Source of the DNA: Saccharothrix saharensis
GTDB lineage: Bacteria > Actinomycetota > Actinomycetes > Mycobacteriales > Pseudonocardiaceae
Direction: 5' to 3'
Length of the DNA stretch: 64,000 bases
NCBI RefSeq assembly: GCF_006716745.1
Contig: NZ_VFPP01000001.1
Coordinates: 3,100,001 to 3,164,000, forward strand
Within the stretch, counting starts at the first letter, position 1. Each line of letters begins with the position of its first letter. The position numbers and the translations under genes were made by a program. This document shows, one piece after another, positions 1 to 10,621 of this stretch. The notes below the pieces were generated by a model. The model ran no database searches and was not told the origin of the DNA. It saw only the letters and a list, made by a program, of their open reading frames with translations.

Positions 1-139
1 CCTGCGGGACGTCGCGGAGCGCAGCGCACCCGCCAGCGACCCCGACGCCGTCGTCGAGCGCATCCTCGAGCTGAACTCCCTGCCGTCCACCGACGTCGTC
101 CCCGGCCAGTCCCTCGTCGTCCCCCACGGCACCCCTTGA
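1..139 (+). CDS. C-terminal end of a LysM-domain protein (ChiZ/Rv2719c-like position), partial
   Basis: Only the last 45 codons are in the window, read from base 2. The segment ends with LNSLPSTDVVPGQSLVVP and a short tail, which is the closing half of a LysM peptidoglycan-binding motif (the Leu-Asn helix, then PGQ-L-VP). In actinobacteria a LysM protein commonly sits between lexA and nrdR, and the M. tuberculosis member of that position is the wall hydrolase ChiZ. nrdR does follow here. The assignment rests on this fragment and on context. lexA is expected just outside the left edge, but that cannot be seen. The stop codon is followed within a few bases by the repeat cluster. Confidence 0.6.
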   Translation, partial: LRDVAERSAPASDPDAVVERILELNSLPSTDVVPGQSLVVPHGTP

Positions 140-146
140 CCCCTCG

Positions 147-270
147 CGAGAGTCGAACGCTCAGGTCCCGCGTGTCGAACCTTCAGGACCCCTGAGTTCA
201 ACGTCCGGAACGTTGAACTCAGGGGTCCTGAGCGTTCGACACGGTGGGCGCGAGCGTTCGACACGCGGGT
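147..270. repeat. REP-like inverted repeat cluster A
   Basis: Built from the unit GAGTGTCGAACGCTCAGG and its variants (GTCGAA or GTTCAA core, then CTCAGG), in both orientations. Bases 172-204 and 210-242 form a 33-bp stem with one mismatch, one G-U pair and a 5-base loop. More unit copies flank it (around 150-165 and 253-269). Two further clusters of the same family lie at 52247-52425 and 62775-62884. It starts just after the LysM stop codon and could end that transcript, but no U-tract follows. Confidence 0.85.
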
Positions 271-380
271 TGACGGAGGCGGTCCGTGACCGTCGCGTCG
301 CGGAGTGCTGTGCGTCCCATCGGGTGAACGCCGACCGGTGTGTCCGACTTGCAGACGAGTAGGGCTCGGGCATAGGTTGA

Positions 381-396
381 CCCCTACATCTAGTGG
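381..396 (+). promoter_or_regulatory. Candidate NrdR box
   Basis: The 16-mer CCCCTACATCTAGTGG is a near-palindrome (6 of 8 pairs) and fits the NrdR-box consensus, roughly ACACTATATATAGTGT, at 11 of 16 positions including the CTA/TAG arms. It lies about 90 bp before nrdR and overlaps a TTGACC hexamer (377-382). NrdR boxes usually come in pairs about 31-32 bp apart centre to centre. I could not find a convincing partner, so autoregulation through this site is an inference. Confidence 0.5.
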
Positions 397-486
397 TCAC
401 ACCGTTGTAGTTAGTCCACAGGTTGGGGTTTTCCCCATGACGTGGGCTGACGCGATGGATGCTGCGCGGAGAAGGGGGGACCAGCC

Positions 487-945
487 GTGCGATGCCCGTT
501 CTGCCGCAACGCCGACAGCCGTGTGGTCGATTCGCGCGAGGTCGACGAGGGCCAGGTGATCCGCCGCCGGCGCTCGTGCTCGAGCTGCGGCCGCCGGTTC
601 ACCACCGTGGAGGAAGCCGTGCTCGCGGTGGTCAAGCGCTCCGGCGTCACCGAGCCGTTCAGCCGCGACAAGGTCGTCAACGGCGTGCGCCGCGCCTGCC
701 AGGGCCGCCCGGTGGACGAGGACGCCCTGCAGCAGCTGGCCCACCGCGTCGAGGAGTCCATCCGCTCGGGCGGCAACGCCGAGATCCCGAGCCACGAGGT
801 GGGCCTGGCCATCCTCGGCCCGCTGCGCGACCTGGACGAGGTGGCCTACCTGCGGTTCGCCTCCGTCTACCGCTCCTTCTCCTCCGTCGAGGACTTCGAG
901 AAGGAGATCGCCGATCTTCGCACCGCCCAGCGCACTGACGACTGA
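487..945 (+). CDS. nrdR: Transcriptional repressor NrdR
   Basis: A 152-residue zinc-ribbon/ATP-cone repressor that senses ATP and dATP and shuts off ribonucleotide reductase genes. The protein opens with MRCPFCRN and has a second CxxC (SCSSCGRRF), which together make the four-Cys zinc ribbon (residues 1-35). The ATP-cone follows (about 46-136). Length matches the family. The start is GTG at 487, supported by a GAAGGGGGA Shine-Dalgarno and by the invariant MRCPFC start. It precedes nrdJ by about 100 bp in the usual actinobacterial nrdR-nrdJ order, so it should control that gene and probably itself. Confidence 0.96.
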   Translation: MRCPFCRNADSRVVDSREVDEGQVIRRRRSCSSCGRRFTTVEEAVLAVVKRSGVTEPFSRDKVVNGVRRACQGRPVDEDALQQLAHRVEESIRSGGNAEIPSHEVGLAILGPLRDLDEVAYLRFASVYRSFSSVEDFEKEIADLRTAQRTDD

Positions 946-1049
946 GCGGACGCGACGCAGGACAACCTCGCGGCCGCCTCGGACGGGGAGCCCGGACGTG
1001 GCCGCGGAACGAACACCTTCCAAGACGAGCAAGACGAGAGGGACCCGGG

Positions 1050-3902
<2,853 letters not shown>

Positions 3903-3953
3903 TCACCGAAGGGAAGCCACGACCGGTGAGGCGCGGCTGACAACTCCACAGCG

Positions 3954-3991
3954 ATGTGAGGGCCGGGGCGAGTGCGTTCCGGCCCTCACAT
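3954..3991 (+). terminator. Terminator hairpin after nrdJ
   Basis: A perfect 13-bp stem with arms 3954-3966 and 3979-3991 (ATGTGAGGGCCGG and its complement) and a 12-base loop, 52 bp after the nrdJ stop. There is no U-run, which is usual for actinomycete terminators. Confidence 0.8.
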
Positions 3992-4024
3992 GCATCACGT
4001 CCGGCGCGAAGAGCGTCGGAACGA

Positions 4025-4056
4025 CGAACGCCCGGCCTGCTAGGGCCGGGCGTTCG
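4025..4056 (+). terminator. Second terminator hairpin after nrdJ
   Basis: A perfect 13-bp stem (4025-4037 with 4044-4056, CGAACGCCCGGCC and complement) with a 6-base loop, 33 bp beyond the first hairpin. The two in tandem isolate nrdJ from the next gene. Confidence 0.8.
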
Positions 4057-4149
4057 GTGCAGCTGAACCGAGGTCGCAACTGCGGTGTGAGAGCCACTAT
4101 GCGACCACGGCTCGGCTGCGATCACAAATCGAGAGCAGGGAGTCATCAC

Positions 4150-4407
4150 ATGACACGCAGTAATCGCGGTCAGACCGGAGCCAAAGCGGCTTCGAACGCA
4201 GGCAAGGTGCTCGCCAGCCCGAAGTCGACGCCAGCCGAGAAGGCAGCCGCTGCTAGCGCGCTCTCCCAGGCGCCGAGCAGCAAGGGGCAAACCGGTGCGA
4301 AGGCCGCGTCCAAGGCAGGCAAAGTACTGATGGATTCGTCGTCCACCAAGGCGGAGAGGTCGGCTGCGGCAAGCACTCTGGCGCAGACGCCCAGCAAGAA
4401 GAAGTAG
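4150..4407 (+). CDS. Small basic Ala/Lys/Ser-rich protein made of two tandem repeats
   Basis: 85 residues from the ATG at 4150, which has an AGCAGGGAG site 6 bases before it. The protein is almost only two copies of a roughly 38-residue unit. Each copy begins KGQTGAKAAS or RGQTGAKAAS, then AGKVL, a Ser/Thr/Pro/Lys stretch, and AAAS-L-Q, and it ends in KKK. No signal peptide, membrane segment or catalytic motif is seen. The composition suggests a helical, disordered or DNA-associated protein. It stands alone between terminators (4025-4056 and 4429-4462), so it is a separate transcript. I do not recognise the family. The strict internal duplication and good ribosome site argue that it is real. 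Confidence 0.75.
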   Translation: MTRSNRGQTGAKAASNAGKVLASPKSTPAEKAAAASALSQAPSSKGQTGAKAASKAGKVLMDSSSTKAERSAAASTLAQTPSKKK

Positions 4408-4428
4408 CTGGTAGGCCTGCCCGGTGGA

Positions 4429-4462
4429 GGTGGGAGGTCGACAACAGGATCGACCTCCCACC
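4429..4462 (+). terminator. Terminator hairpin after the repeat protein
   Basis: A perfect 13-bp stem (4429-4441 with 4450-4462, GGTGGGAGGTCGA and complement) and an 8-base loop, 21 bp after the stop codon at 4405-4407. Confidence 0.85.
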
Positions 4463-4759
4463 GTCCGTCATCCAGTCGTCACCCGGCATGGAGGGGACGT
4501 CGCAGCGGCCATCGGCATCCCCGAGCACCGCTGTCCCCGAGAGTGGCGACGGAGACTTCAGGCGTTCTTGCCGACCGCACCCGAGATCAGCCTCGGCCGA
4601 TCCTTGACACCCGCGCGAGTGATCGACTCTGCGAAGATGAGCGACCGCTGACCCGCCCATAGCCGTTCATCACGTGCTCGTCGGCACGCTCCGCACCTAT
4701 GGTGTCGCCGTGGACCGCTCCCTGTTGTGCCGTGACGAGCCGGCCGCGTCCGGGCGCGG
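4463..4759. other. Intergenic stretch with no supported gene
   Basis: About 300 bp between the terminator and the next gene. Short reading frames here have no family resemblance and no good ribosome site. TTGACA at 4604-4609 looks like a -35 but has no clear -10 at 16-18 bp. TATGGT at 4698-4703 could be a -10 for the downstream gene. Confidence 0.4.
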
Positions 4760-5326
4760 GTGGGAACGGTGAACCACGTCCTGGCCGGCTACCGCCTGGC
4801 GTCACGGGACGCGCGGCAGGACTGGCAGGACGTGGGCCTGCCGCAGGGTGAGCTGGTGTCGTTGAGCGGCTGCGTCACGACGGTCGTGGCGGACGACTGG
4901 GACGAGTGGTTCGGCGACCCGACGTCCGCAGAACGGGCCCGCGCGGGTCGGAGCGACCTGCACGTGCTGGAGGTCGGGATCGCCGCCCAGGACGTCCAGC
5001 CCCTGCCGGCGGACGTGCGCGAGGGCGGTTGGGACGTGTCGGCGGGCAGCCTGCCGGAACGCCTCGCCCGCGCCGAGCCCGTCACCGCGACCGACGTGCT
5101 CGGGTTCGAGCTGGTCGGCTACGACAGCGGGACCTGGCACACCTGGACGTGCCTCGGCGGCCTGGTCGACGACGTGCGGCGGGCGACCGGCGTCCGCCCT
5201 GGTCGCTGGGGGCTCGTCCAGGACGAGTCGCAAGCGCGGGTCGCGGCCGACTGGCTCACCGCATCCGGGCTGGGTGACCCGAAGGTGTTCCTCTGGGTGA
5301 CGGCCCGGCTCGCCAATTCTGGATAG
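4760..5326 (+). CDS. Hypothetical protein, unknown function
   Basis: 188 residues from GTG 4760, or 185 from GTG 4769. Neither start has a clear ribosome site. The protein is acidic, soluble-looking and Trp-rich, with no signal peptide or membrane helix. Segments such as LGFELVGYDSGTWHTWTCLGG and RWGLVQDESQARVAADWL look like a compact globular domain. I do not recognise the family. The coding frame has consistently high third-position GC, which supports translation. Its last bases and stop overlap the first TetR operator, so repressor bound there would also sit at the end of this gene. Confidence 0.7.
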   Translation: MGTVNHVLAGYRLASRDARQDWQDVGLPQGELVSLSGCVTTVVADDWDEWFGDPTSAERARAGRSDLHVLEVGIAAQDVQPLPADVREGGWDVSAGSLPERLARAEPVTATDVLGFELVGYDSGTWHTWTCLGGLVDDVRRATGVRPGRWGLVQDESQARVAADWLTASGLGDPKVFLWVTARLANSG

Positions 5327-5338
5327 GTCAGTCCAAAA
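5317..5338. promoter_or_regulatory. TetR operator copy 1 (before tetR)
   Basis: A 22-bp imperfect palindrome reading TTCTGGATAGG then TCAGTCCAAAA. It matches the site at 5984-6005 at 17 of 22 positions. It ends 17 bp before the tetR start codon, so bound repressor would block tetR transcription. Confidence 0.75.
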
Positions 5339-5355
5339 CCTGCTACGCTCGGCCC

Positions 5356-5946
5356 GTGCCCCGACCCAGGGAGTTCGACGAGGAGCAGGCGCTGGACGCC
5401 GCCATGCGCACGTTCTGGGTGAACGGCTACGAGGCGACGTCCACCGAAGACCTGTGCCGCGCCACCGGGTTGGGCCGCAGCAGCATCTACAACACGTTCG
5501 GCAGCAAGCACGAGCTCTTCAAGCGCGCCCTCGTCCGCTACACCGAGCTGATGACGGCCAACCAGGTCGCGATGCTCGAGGACGAGACGCGGTCACCCCG
5601 GCAACGGCTGCGCGACCTGCTCGACGGGATCGTCGCGGGCGAGGCGGAGAACCGGCGGGACGAGCGCGGGATCGGCTGCCTGACCGTGAACACGACCGTG
5701 GAGCTGGCCGGGCGGGACCGCGAGGCCGCCGAACTGGTCGACCGCGACCAGCGCCGCAGGCTGGACGGGCTCCGGGCGGTCATCGCGGCCGGCCTGCGGA
5801 ACGGCGAGTTCCGGTCCGGGCGCGACCCGGTGGAGCTGGCGCGGTTCGTCAACGCCGTCATCGCGGGCATCCGGGTCGCCGGACAGGGCGGGGCGGACAT
5901 CCCCACGCTCAAGGCCATCGCGGACACCGCCCTGGACGCCCTCTAA
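5356..5946 (+). CDS. TetR/AcrR family transcriptional regulator
   Basis: A 196-residue one-component repressor. The N-terminal helix-turn-helix (about residues 8-55) is typical: ALDAAMRTFWVNGYEATSTEDLC, then TGLGRSSIYNTFGSKHELF. The C-terminal helical half (about 75-196) should bind the ligand. The start is GTG at 5356. Identical-type operators sit before this gene and before the MFS gene 72 bp downstream, so it most likely represses both itself and the exporter until an exported compound releases it. The ligand cannot be read from sequence. Confidence 0.92.
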   Translation: MPRPREFDEEQALDAAMRTFWVNGYEATSTEDLCRATGLGRSSIYNTFGSKHELFKRALVRYTELMTANQVAMLEDETRSPRQRLRDLLDGIVAGEAENRRDERGIGCLTVNTTVELAGRDREAAELVDRDQRRRLDGLRAVIAAGLRNGEFRSGRDPVELARFVNAVIAGIRVAGQGGADIPTLKAIADTALDAL

Positions 5947-5983
5947 CAGCCCGGTGAACGGACCGCGCACACCGCTGCCCCCA

Positions 5984-6005
5984 TTTTGGACAGATCAATA
6001 CAAAA
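5984..6005. promoter_or_regulatory. TetR operator copy 2 (before the MFS gene)
   Basis: A 22-bp palindrome, TTTTGGACAGA then TCAATACAAAA, with 8 of 11 pairs matching. It ends 13 bp before the MFS start codon and lies over the expected promoter and ribosome-site region. It shares TTYTGGAYAGR and TCARTMCAAAA with the first copy. Confidence 0.78.
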
Positions 6006-6018
6006 CAGGAGCACCGCC

Positions 6019-7182
6019 ATGCCCCGTGTCGTCCACCTGTTCGCCCTCGGCATCTTCGCCATGGTCACCAGCGAATTCGTCGTCGCCGGCCTGATGCCGC
6101 AGATGGCCGCCGGCCTGCACGTCACCATCCCCGAGATCGGCTACCTGATCACCGCGTTCGCCGCCGCGATGGCCGTCGGCGGTCCGCTGCTCACCGTGCT
6201 CGTGCTCCGGTTGCGCCCCAAGGCCGCGCTGATGGCGTTGTTCGCCGTCTTCCTGGCCGGCAACGTCCTGGCCGCCACCGCCACCGACTACGGGGTGATG
6301 CTCGCCGCCCGGGTCGTCACCGGCGCGGCGGCGCAGGCGTTCTTCGGCGTGACGCTCTCGGTCACGTCCGCCCTGGTCGCGGAGCACCTGCGCGGCCGGG
6401 CCACCGCGACCGTCCTGAACGGGCTGATGCTCGGCACGCTCCTGGGCCTGCCGCTGGCCACGGTCGTCGGCGAGCACTTCGGCTGGCGCGCGGCGTTCTG
6501 GGGCATAGCGGCGCTGACCGTCGTGGCCGCCGCCGGCACGTTCGCGGGCGTGCCGCGGCTTGAGCGCGTCGAGGGTCACGGTGGTGTGCGCGCCGAACTG
6601 CGTTCGATCGCCCGGCCGGAGCTGTGGCTGGTGCTGTCCACCAGCACGTTCGTCATCGGTGCCACGTTCGCCGCGTTCAGCTACGTCAACCCGATCCTGA
6701 CCGGGGTCACCGGGTTCGCCACGACCACCGTGCCGTTGCTGCTGATCGCCTACGGCGTGGCCACCGTGGTCGGCAACCACGTGGTGGGCCGCTTCGCCGA
6801 CCGGCACGCGCTGCCCGCGCTGGTCGTGGGCCTGGGGCTGAACGCCGCGTTCCTCACCGGCTTCGCCCTCTTCGCCGACCTCAAGCTGCCCGCCGTGGTC
6901 AGCCTGCTCGGCATCGGCCTGGTCGGTGTCACGATGAACCCGGCGATGGTCACCCGCGTCCAACGCGCGGGCAACGCCGGTCCGCTGGTCAACACCGTGC
7001 ACGGCTCGTTCATCACGCTCGGCATCATCATCGGCTCGTGGCTGGGCGGCCTGCTCATCACCGACCACGGCCTGCGCGCGCCGCTGTGGCTGGGCGCGGG
7101 TCTCGCGGTGCTCGGCCTCGTCAGCCTGGTCCCCGACCTGCGGCGGGCCACCCGCCGCCCCGCGTTGCGCCACCGGGTGTGA
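6019..7182 (+). CDS. MFS transporter, DHA1 (AraJ/Cmx-like) drug efflux family
   Basis: 387 residues, an integral membrane proton antiporter with about 12 hydrophobic segments. It starts MPRVVHLFALGIFAMVTSEFVVAGLMPQMA, where the TSEFVVAGLMP stretch in helix 1 is typical of the AraJ/chloramphenicol-exporter branch. The loop RLRPKAALMA follows helix 2. The start is ATG 6019 with AGGAG 8 bases before it. An upstream in-frame ATG at 5986 lies inside the operator and is unlikely. Co-regulation with the upstream TetR gene points to inducible export of a small toxic compound, substrate unknown. Confidence 0.92.
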   Translation: MPRVVHLFALGIFAMVTSEFVVAGLMPQMAAGLHVTIPEIGYLITAFAAAMAVGGPLLTVLVLRLRPKAALMALFAVFLAGNVLAATATDYGVMLAARVVTGAAAQAFFGVTLSVTSALVAEHLRGRATATVLNGLMLGTLLGLPLATVVGEHFGWRAAFWGIAALTVVAAAGTFAGVPRLERVEGHGGVRAELRSIARPELWLVLSTSTFVIGATFAAFSYVNPILTGVTGFATTTVPLLLIAYGVATVVGNHVVGRFADRHALPALVVGLGLNAAFLTGFALFADLKLPAVVSLLGIGLVGVTMNPAMVTRVQRAGNAGPLVNTVHGSFITLGIIIGSWLGGLLITDHGLRAPLWLGAGLAVLGLVSLVPDLRRATRRPALRHRV

Positions 7183-7200
7183 CGCAACGCGGGTCCGCGG

Positions 7201-7950
7201 TCAGGACCGCCGGAACAGCTTGTTGCCCAGCCACACGATCGGGTCGTAGCGGCGGTCGGCCACGCGTTCCTTCATCGGGATCAACGCGTTGTCGGTGATC
7301 TTGATGTGCTCGGGGCACACCTCGGTGCAGCACTTCGTGATGTTGCACAGCCCCAGGCCGTGCGACGACTGCGCCTCCTGCACCCGGTCGGCTTCGTCGA
7401 GCGGGTGCATCTCCAGTTCGGCCACGCGCATCAGGAACCGCGGCCCGGCGAACGACTCCTTGTTCTCCTCGTGGTCGCGGATGACGTGGCACGTGTTGTT
7501 GCACAGGAAGCACTCGATGCACTTGCGGAACTCCTGCGAGCGTTCCACGTCCACCTGCTGCATCCGGTACTCCCCCGGTGCCACGCCCTTCGGCGGCTTG
7601 AACGCGGGGATCTCACGTGCCTTCCGGTAGTTGTACGAGACGTCCGTGACCAGGTCGCGGATCACGGGGAACGTGCGCATCGGCGTCACGGTCACCGTCT
7701 CGTCCTCGGCGAACACCGACATCCGGGTCATGCACAGCAACCGCGGCTTGCCGTTGATCTCCGCCGAGCACGACCCGCACTTGCCCGCCTTGCAGTTCCA
7801 CCGCACGGCCAGGTCGGGCGTCTGCGTCGCCTGGAGGCGGTGGATCACGTCCAGCACGACCTCACCCTCGTTGACCTCGACGGTGAAGTCCTCCAGGCCG
7901 CCGCCCTCATCCGAACCGCGCCACACCCGGAAGTGCCCCTGGTACCCCAT
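7201..7950 (-). CDS. sdhB: Succinate dehydrogenase iron-sulfur subunit (Sdh1 type)
   Basis: 249 residues, the electron-transfer subunit of complex II. The N-terminal ferredoxin domain binds [2Fe-2S] through NCKAGKCGSC and a later Cys (RLLCM), about residues 60-85. The C-terminal domain holds the CIECFLCNNTC and CNITKCCTEVCP clusters for [4Fe-4S] and [3Fe-4S]. Length and motifs match M. tuberculosis Rv0247c. ATG 7950 lies 1 base past the sdhA stop, so translation is probably coupled. It is the last gene of the three-gene leftward operon (anchor, sdhA, sdhB). Acts at the inner face of the cytoplasmic membrane. Confidence 0.95.
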   Translation of the reverse strand: MGYQGHFRVWRGSDEGGGLEDFTVEVNEGEVVLDVIHRLQATQTPDLAVRWNCKAGKCGSCSAEINGKPRLLCMTRMSVFAEDETVTVTPMRTFPVIRDLVTDVSYNYRKAREIPAFKPPKGVAPGEYRMQQVDVERSQEFRKCIECFLCNNTCHVIRDHEENKESFAGPRFLMRVAELEMHPLDEADRVQEAQSSHGLGLCNITKCCTEVCPEHIKITDNALIPMKERVADRRYDPIVWLGNKLFRRS

Positions 7951-7951
7951 G

Positions 7952-9835
7952 TCAGCCCTCCAGCTCGTCGGCGGTCAGGTACTTCTGCAACTCGCTGTTC
8001 TCGAACAGCTCCAGCAGGTCCGGCCGGATCGGGAGCTGCGGCTCCTCCACCACCTCGACCGACGAGCCGGCCAGCGTGCACACCAGCAACTTGCGCCGCC
8101 ACTCGGCGTCCATGCTCGGGAAGTCGTCACGCGTGTGCCCGCCGCGGCTCTCCGTGCGCAGCAGCGCGGCTCGCGCCACGCACTCGCTGACCACCAGCAT
8201 GTTGCGCAGGTCGAGCGCCAGGTGCCAGCCGGGGTTGAACTGCCGGTGCCCCTCGACCACCACGGTCGCGGCCCGCCGCTTCAGCTCCTCCAGCCGTTCG
8301 ATCGCCTGTGCCATCTCCTCGGACCGGCGGATGATGCCGACCAGGTCGTTCATCGCCTGCTGCAACTCCATGTGCAGCGTGTACGGGTTCTCCCCGCCGC
8401 CCTCGGCCCCGGAGAACGGCGCCACGGCCGTCCGCTCCGCCTGCGCCACGGCCTCGTCCGAGCACACCGGCCGAGCCGACAGCCCGCCCACGTAGTCCGC
8501 CGCGCCCGCGCCCGCGCGGCGACCGAACACCAGCAGGTCGGACAGCGAGTTGCCGCCCAGCCGGTTCGAGCCGTGCATCCCGCCGGACACCTCGCCGGCC
8601 GCGAACAGCCCCGGCACCGACGACGCGCCCGTGTCCGGGTCGACCTGCACGCCACCCATCACGTAGTGGCAGGTCGGCCCGACCTCCATCGGCTGCGCGG
8701 TGATGTCGACGTCGGCCAGCTCCTTGAACTGGTGGTGCATCGACGGCAGCCGCCGCATGATCTCCTCGGCGGGCAGGCGCGTGGACACGTCCAGGAACAC
8801 GCCGCCGTGCTCGGAACCACGACCGGCCTTGACCTCGGAGTTGATGGCACGGGCCACCTCGTCGCGCGGCAGCAGCTCCGGCGGCCGCCGGTTGTCGCCC
8901 GGGTCGGTGTACCAGCGGTCGGCCTCGGCCTCGTTGTCGGCGTACTTGTCCTTGAACACCTCGGGGATGTAGTCGAACATGAACCGCTTGCCGTCGGAGT
9001 TGCGCAGCACGCCGCCGTCACCGCGGACCGACTCGGTGACCAGGATGCCCTTCACCGACGGCGGCCAGACCATGCCGGTCGGGTGGAACTGCACGAACTC
9101 CATGTTGATCAGGGACGCGCCCGCGCGCAGGGCCAGGGCGTGGCCGTCGCCGGTGTACTCCCACGAGTTCGACGTGACCTTGAACGACTTGCCGATGCCA
9201 CCGGTCGCGAGCACCACCGCGGGCGCTTCGAACAGCACGAACCGGCCCGACTCGCGCCAGTAGCCGAACGCGCCGGCCACCTTGCCGTCGTCGAGCACCA
9301 GGTCGGTGACGGTGAACTCCTGGAACACCTTCAGCCGCGACTCGTAGTCGCCCGTCTCGGCGTGGTCGTCCTGCTGCAGCGACACGACCTTCTGCTGGAG
9401 GCTGCGGATCAGCTCCAGCCCGGTGCGGTCGCCGACGTGCGCCAACCGCGGGTACTCGTGGCCGCCGAAGTTGCGCTGGCTGATCCGACCGTCCTTGGTG
9501 CGGTCGAACAGCGCGCCGTAGGTCTCCAGCTCCCACACCCGGTCGGGCGCCTCCTTGGCGTGCAGCTCGGCCATCCGCCAGTTGTTCAGGAACTTCCCGC
9601 CGCGCATGGTGTCGCGGAAGTGCACCTGCCAGTTGTCGTTCGAGTTCACGTTCCCCATGGCCGCCGCGATGCCGCCCTCGGCCATCACCGTGTGCGCCTT
9701 GCCGAACAACGACTTGCACAGCACCGCCGTGCGCATCCCGTGTTCACGGGCCTCGATCGCGGCGCGCAACCCCGCACCGCCGGCACCGATCACGAGCACG
9801 TCGAACGAATGCCGTTCCAGCTCGGGCAAAACCAC
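7952..9835 (-). CDS. sdhA: Succinate dehydrogenase flavoprotein subunit (Sdh1 type)
   Basis: 627 residues, the catalytic subunit that oxidises succinate to fumarate. The Rossmann FAD site is VLVIGAGGAGLRAAIEA (residues 14-30). The covalent-flavin His is in KAHTVMAEGGIAAAMG. The substrate/active-site region includes EFVQFHPTGMVWPPS and HMELQQAMN. The motif reads AEGG where many SdhA proteins have AQGG. GTG 9835 has GAGG upstream and lies 3 bases after the anchor gene stop. It resembles the Sdh1 branch (Rv0248c) of actinobacteria rather than the sdhCDAB operon, so the organism may have a second complex II elsewhere. Confidence 0.95.
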   Translation of the reverse strand: MVLPELERHSFDVLVIGAGGAGLRAAIEAREHGMRTAVLCKSLFGKAHTVMAEGGIAAAMGNVNSNDNWQVHFRDTMRGGKFLNNWRMAELHAKEAPDRVWELETYGALFDRTKDGRISQRNFGGHEYPRLAHVGDRTGLELIRSLQQKVVSLQQDDHAETGDYESRLKVFQEFTVTDLVLDDGKVAGAFGYWRESGRFVLFEAPAVVLATGGIGKSFKVTSNSWEYTGDGHALALRAGASLINMEFVQFHPTGMVWPPSVKGILVTESVRGDGGVLRNSDGKRFMFDYIPEVFKDKYADNEAEADRWYTDPGDNRRPPELLPRDEVARAINSEVKAGRGSEHGGVFLDVSTRLPAEEIMRRLPSMHHQFKELADVDITAQPMEVGPTCHYVMGGVQVDPDTGASSVPGLFAAGEVSGGMHGSNRLGGNSLSDLLVFGRRAGAGAADYVGGLSARPVCSDEAVAQAERTAVAPFSGAEGGGENPYTLHMELQQAMNDLVGIIRRSEEMAQAIERLEELKRRAATVVVEGHRQFNPGWHLALDLRNMLVVSECVARAALLRTESRGGHTRDDFPSMDAEWRRKLLVCTLAGSSVEVVEEPQLPIRPDLLELFENSELQKYLTADELEG

Positions 9836-9838
9836 TCC

Positions 9839-10600
9839 TCAGTTGACGAATCGGAGGTCGGCGATCGTCCCGGAGGCGACCAGCGCGACGTAGAGGTCCG
9901 TGACGCAGACGAAGATGAGCGACGCCCAGGCCAACTGCATGTGCCGGGCGTTGAGCTTGGAGATCTGCGTCCACGCCCAGTACCGGACCGGGTGCTTGGA
10001 GAAGTGCTTCAACCGCCCGCCCGCGATGTGCCGGCACGAGTGGCACGACAGCGTGTACGCCGCCAGCAGCGACACGTTCACCAGCAGCACGATGTTGCCC
10101 AGCCCGATGCCGGTGCTGAACGCGTAGAACGCGTCGTAGATGTTGATCAGCAGCAGGAGCGACGCCGCGTAGAAGAAGTACCGGTGCAGGTTCTGGGCGA
10201 TCAGCGGGAACCGGGTCTCACCGGTGTACTTGGCGTGGGGCTCGGCCACCGCGCACGCGGGCGGGGACATCCACGCTGCCCGGTAGTACGCCTTGCGGTA
10301 GTAGTAGCAGGTCACCCGGAAGCCGAGCAGGAACGGGATGATGATCACCGGCGGGGTGAGGAACCCCGGCAGCTCGGGCAGCAGGCGGCCGAAGTGCGCC
10401 GCGTTCGGCAGGCACTCCGCGGTCAGGCACGGGGAGTACATGGGCGTCAGGTAGCGGTACTCGTCCACCCAGTAGTGATCACCCATGAAGGTCCGCACGG
10501 CCGCGTAGATCGAAATCAGGAGCAGGCCCGCGAACGTCGCCAGCGGCGGCAGCCACCACCGGTCTGTGCGCAACGTGCGCTGGGCGATCTGCGCCCTCAT
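9839..10600 (-). CDS. Succinate dehydrogenase membrane anchor (Rv0249c-like)
   Basis: 253 residues with five likely membrane helices: PPLATFAGLLLISIYAAV, PPVIIIPFLLGFRVTCYYY, HRYFFYAASLLLLINIYDAF, IGLGNIVLLVNVSLLAAY and SLIFVCVTDLYVALVAS. Several His residues in or near helices (HRYFF, CHSCRHIAGG, ARHMQLAW) are candidate haem ligands. A single five-helix anchor encoded upstream of sdhA and sdhB is the Sdh1 arrangement of M. tuberculosis (Rv0249c-0247c). It anchors the soluble subunits and passes electrons to quinone. ATG 10600 is preceded by GAGGTGAGG. It is the first gene of the operon, with tandem CRP-like sites 22-55 bp upstream. Confidence 0.85.
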   Translation of the reverse strand: MRAQIAQRTLRTDRWWLPPLATFAGLLLISIYAAVRTFMGDHYWVDEYRYLTPMYSPCLTAECLPNAAHFGRLLPELPGFLTPPVIIIPFLLGFRVTCYYYRKAYYRAAWMSPPACAVAEPHAKYTGETRFPLIAQNLHRYFFYAASLLLLINIYDAFYAFSTGIGLGNIVLLVNVSLLAAYTLSCHSCRHIAGGRLKHFSKHPVRYWAWTQISKLNARHMQLAWASLIFVCVTDLYVALVASGTIADLRFVN

Positions 10601-10621
10601 ACCTCACCTCGTTCCACGTCG

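Noticed and set aside
946..1049. Cobalamin riboswitch before nrdJ
   Set aside because: B12-dependent reductase genes can carry one, but the 104 bp before the start show no B12-box-like element and are too short for the full fold.
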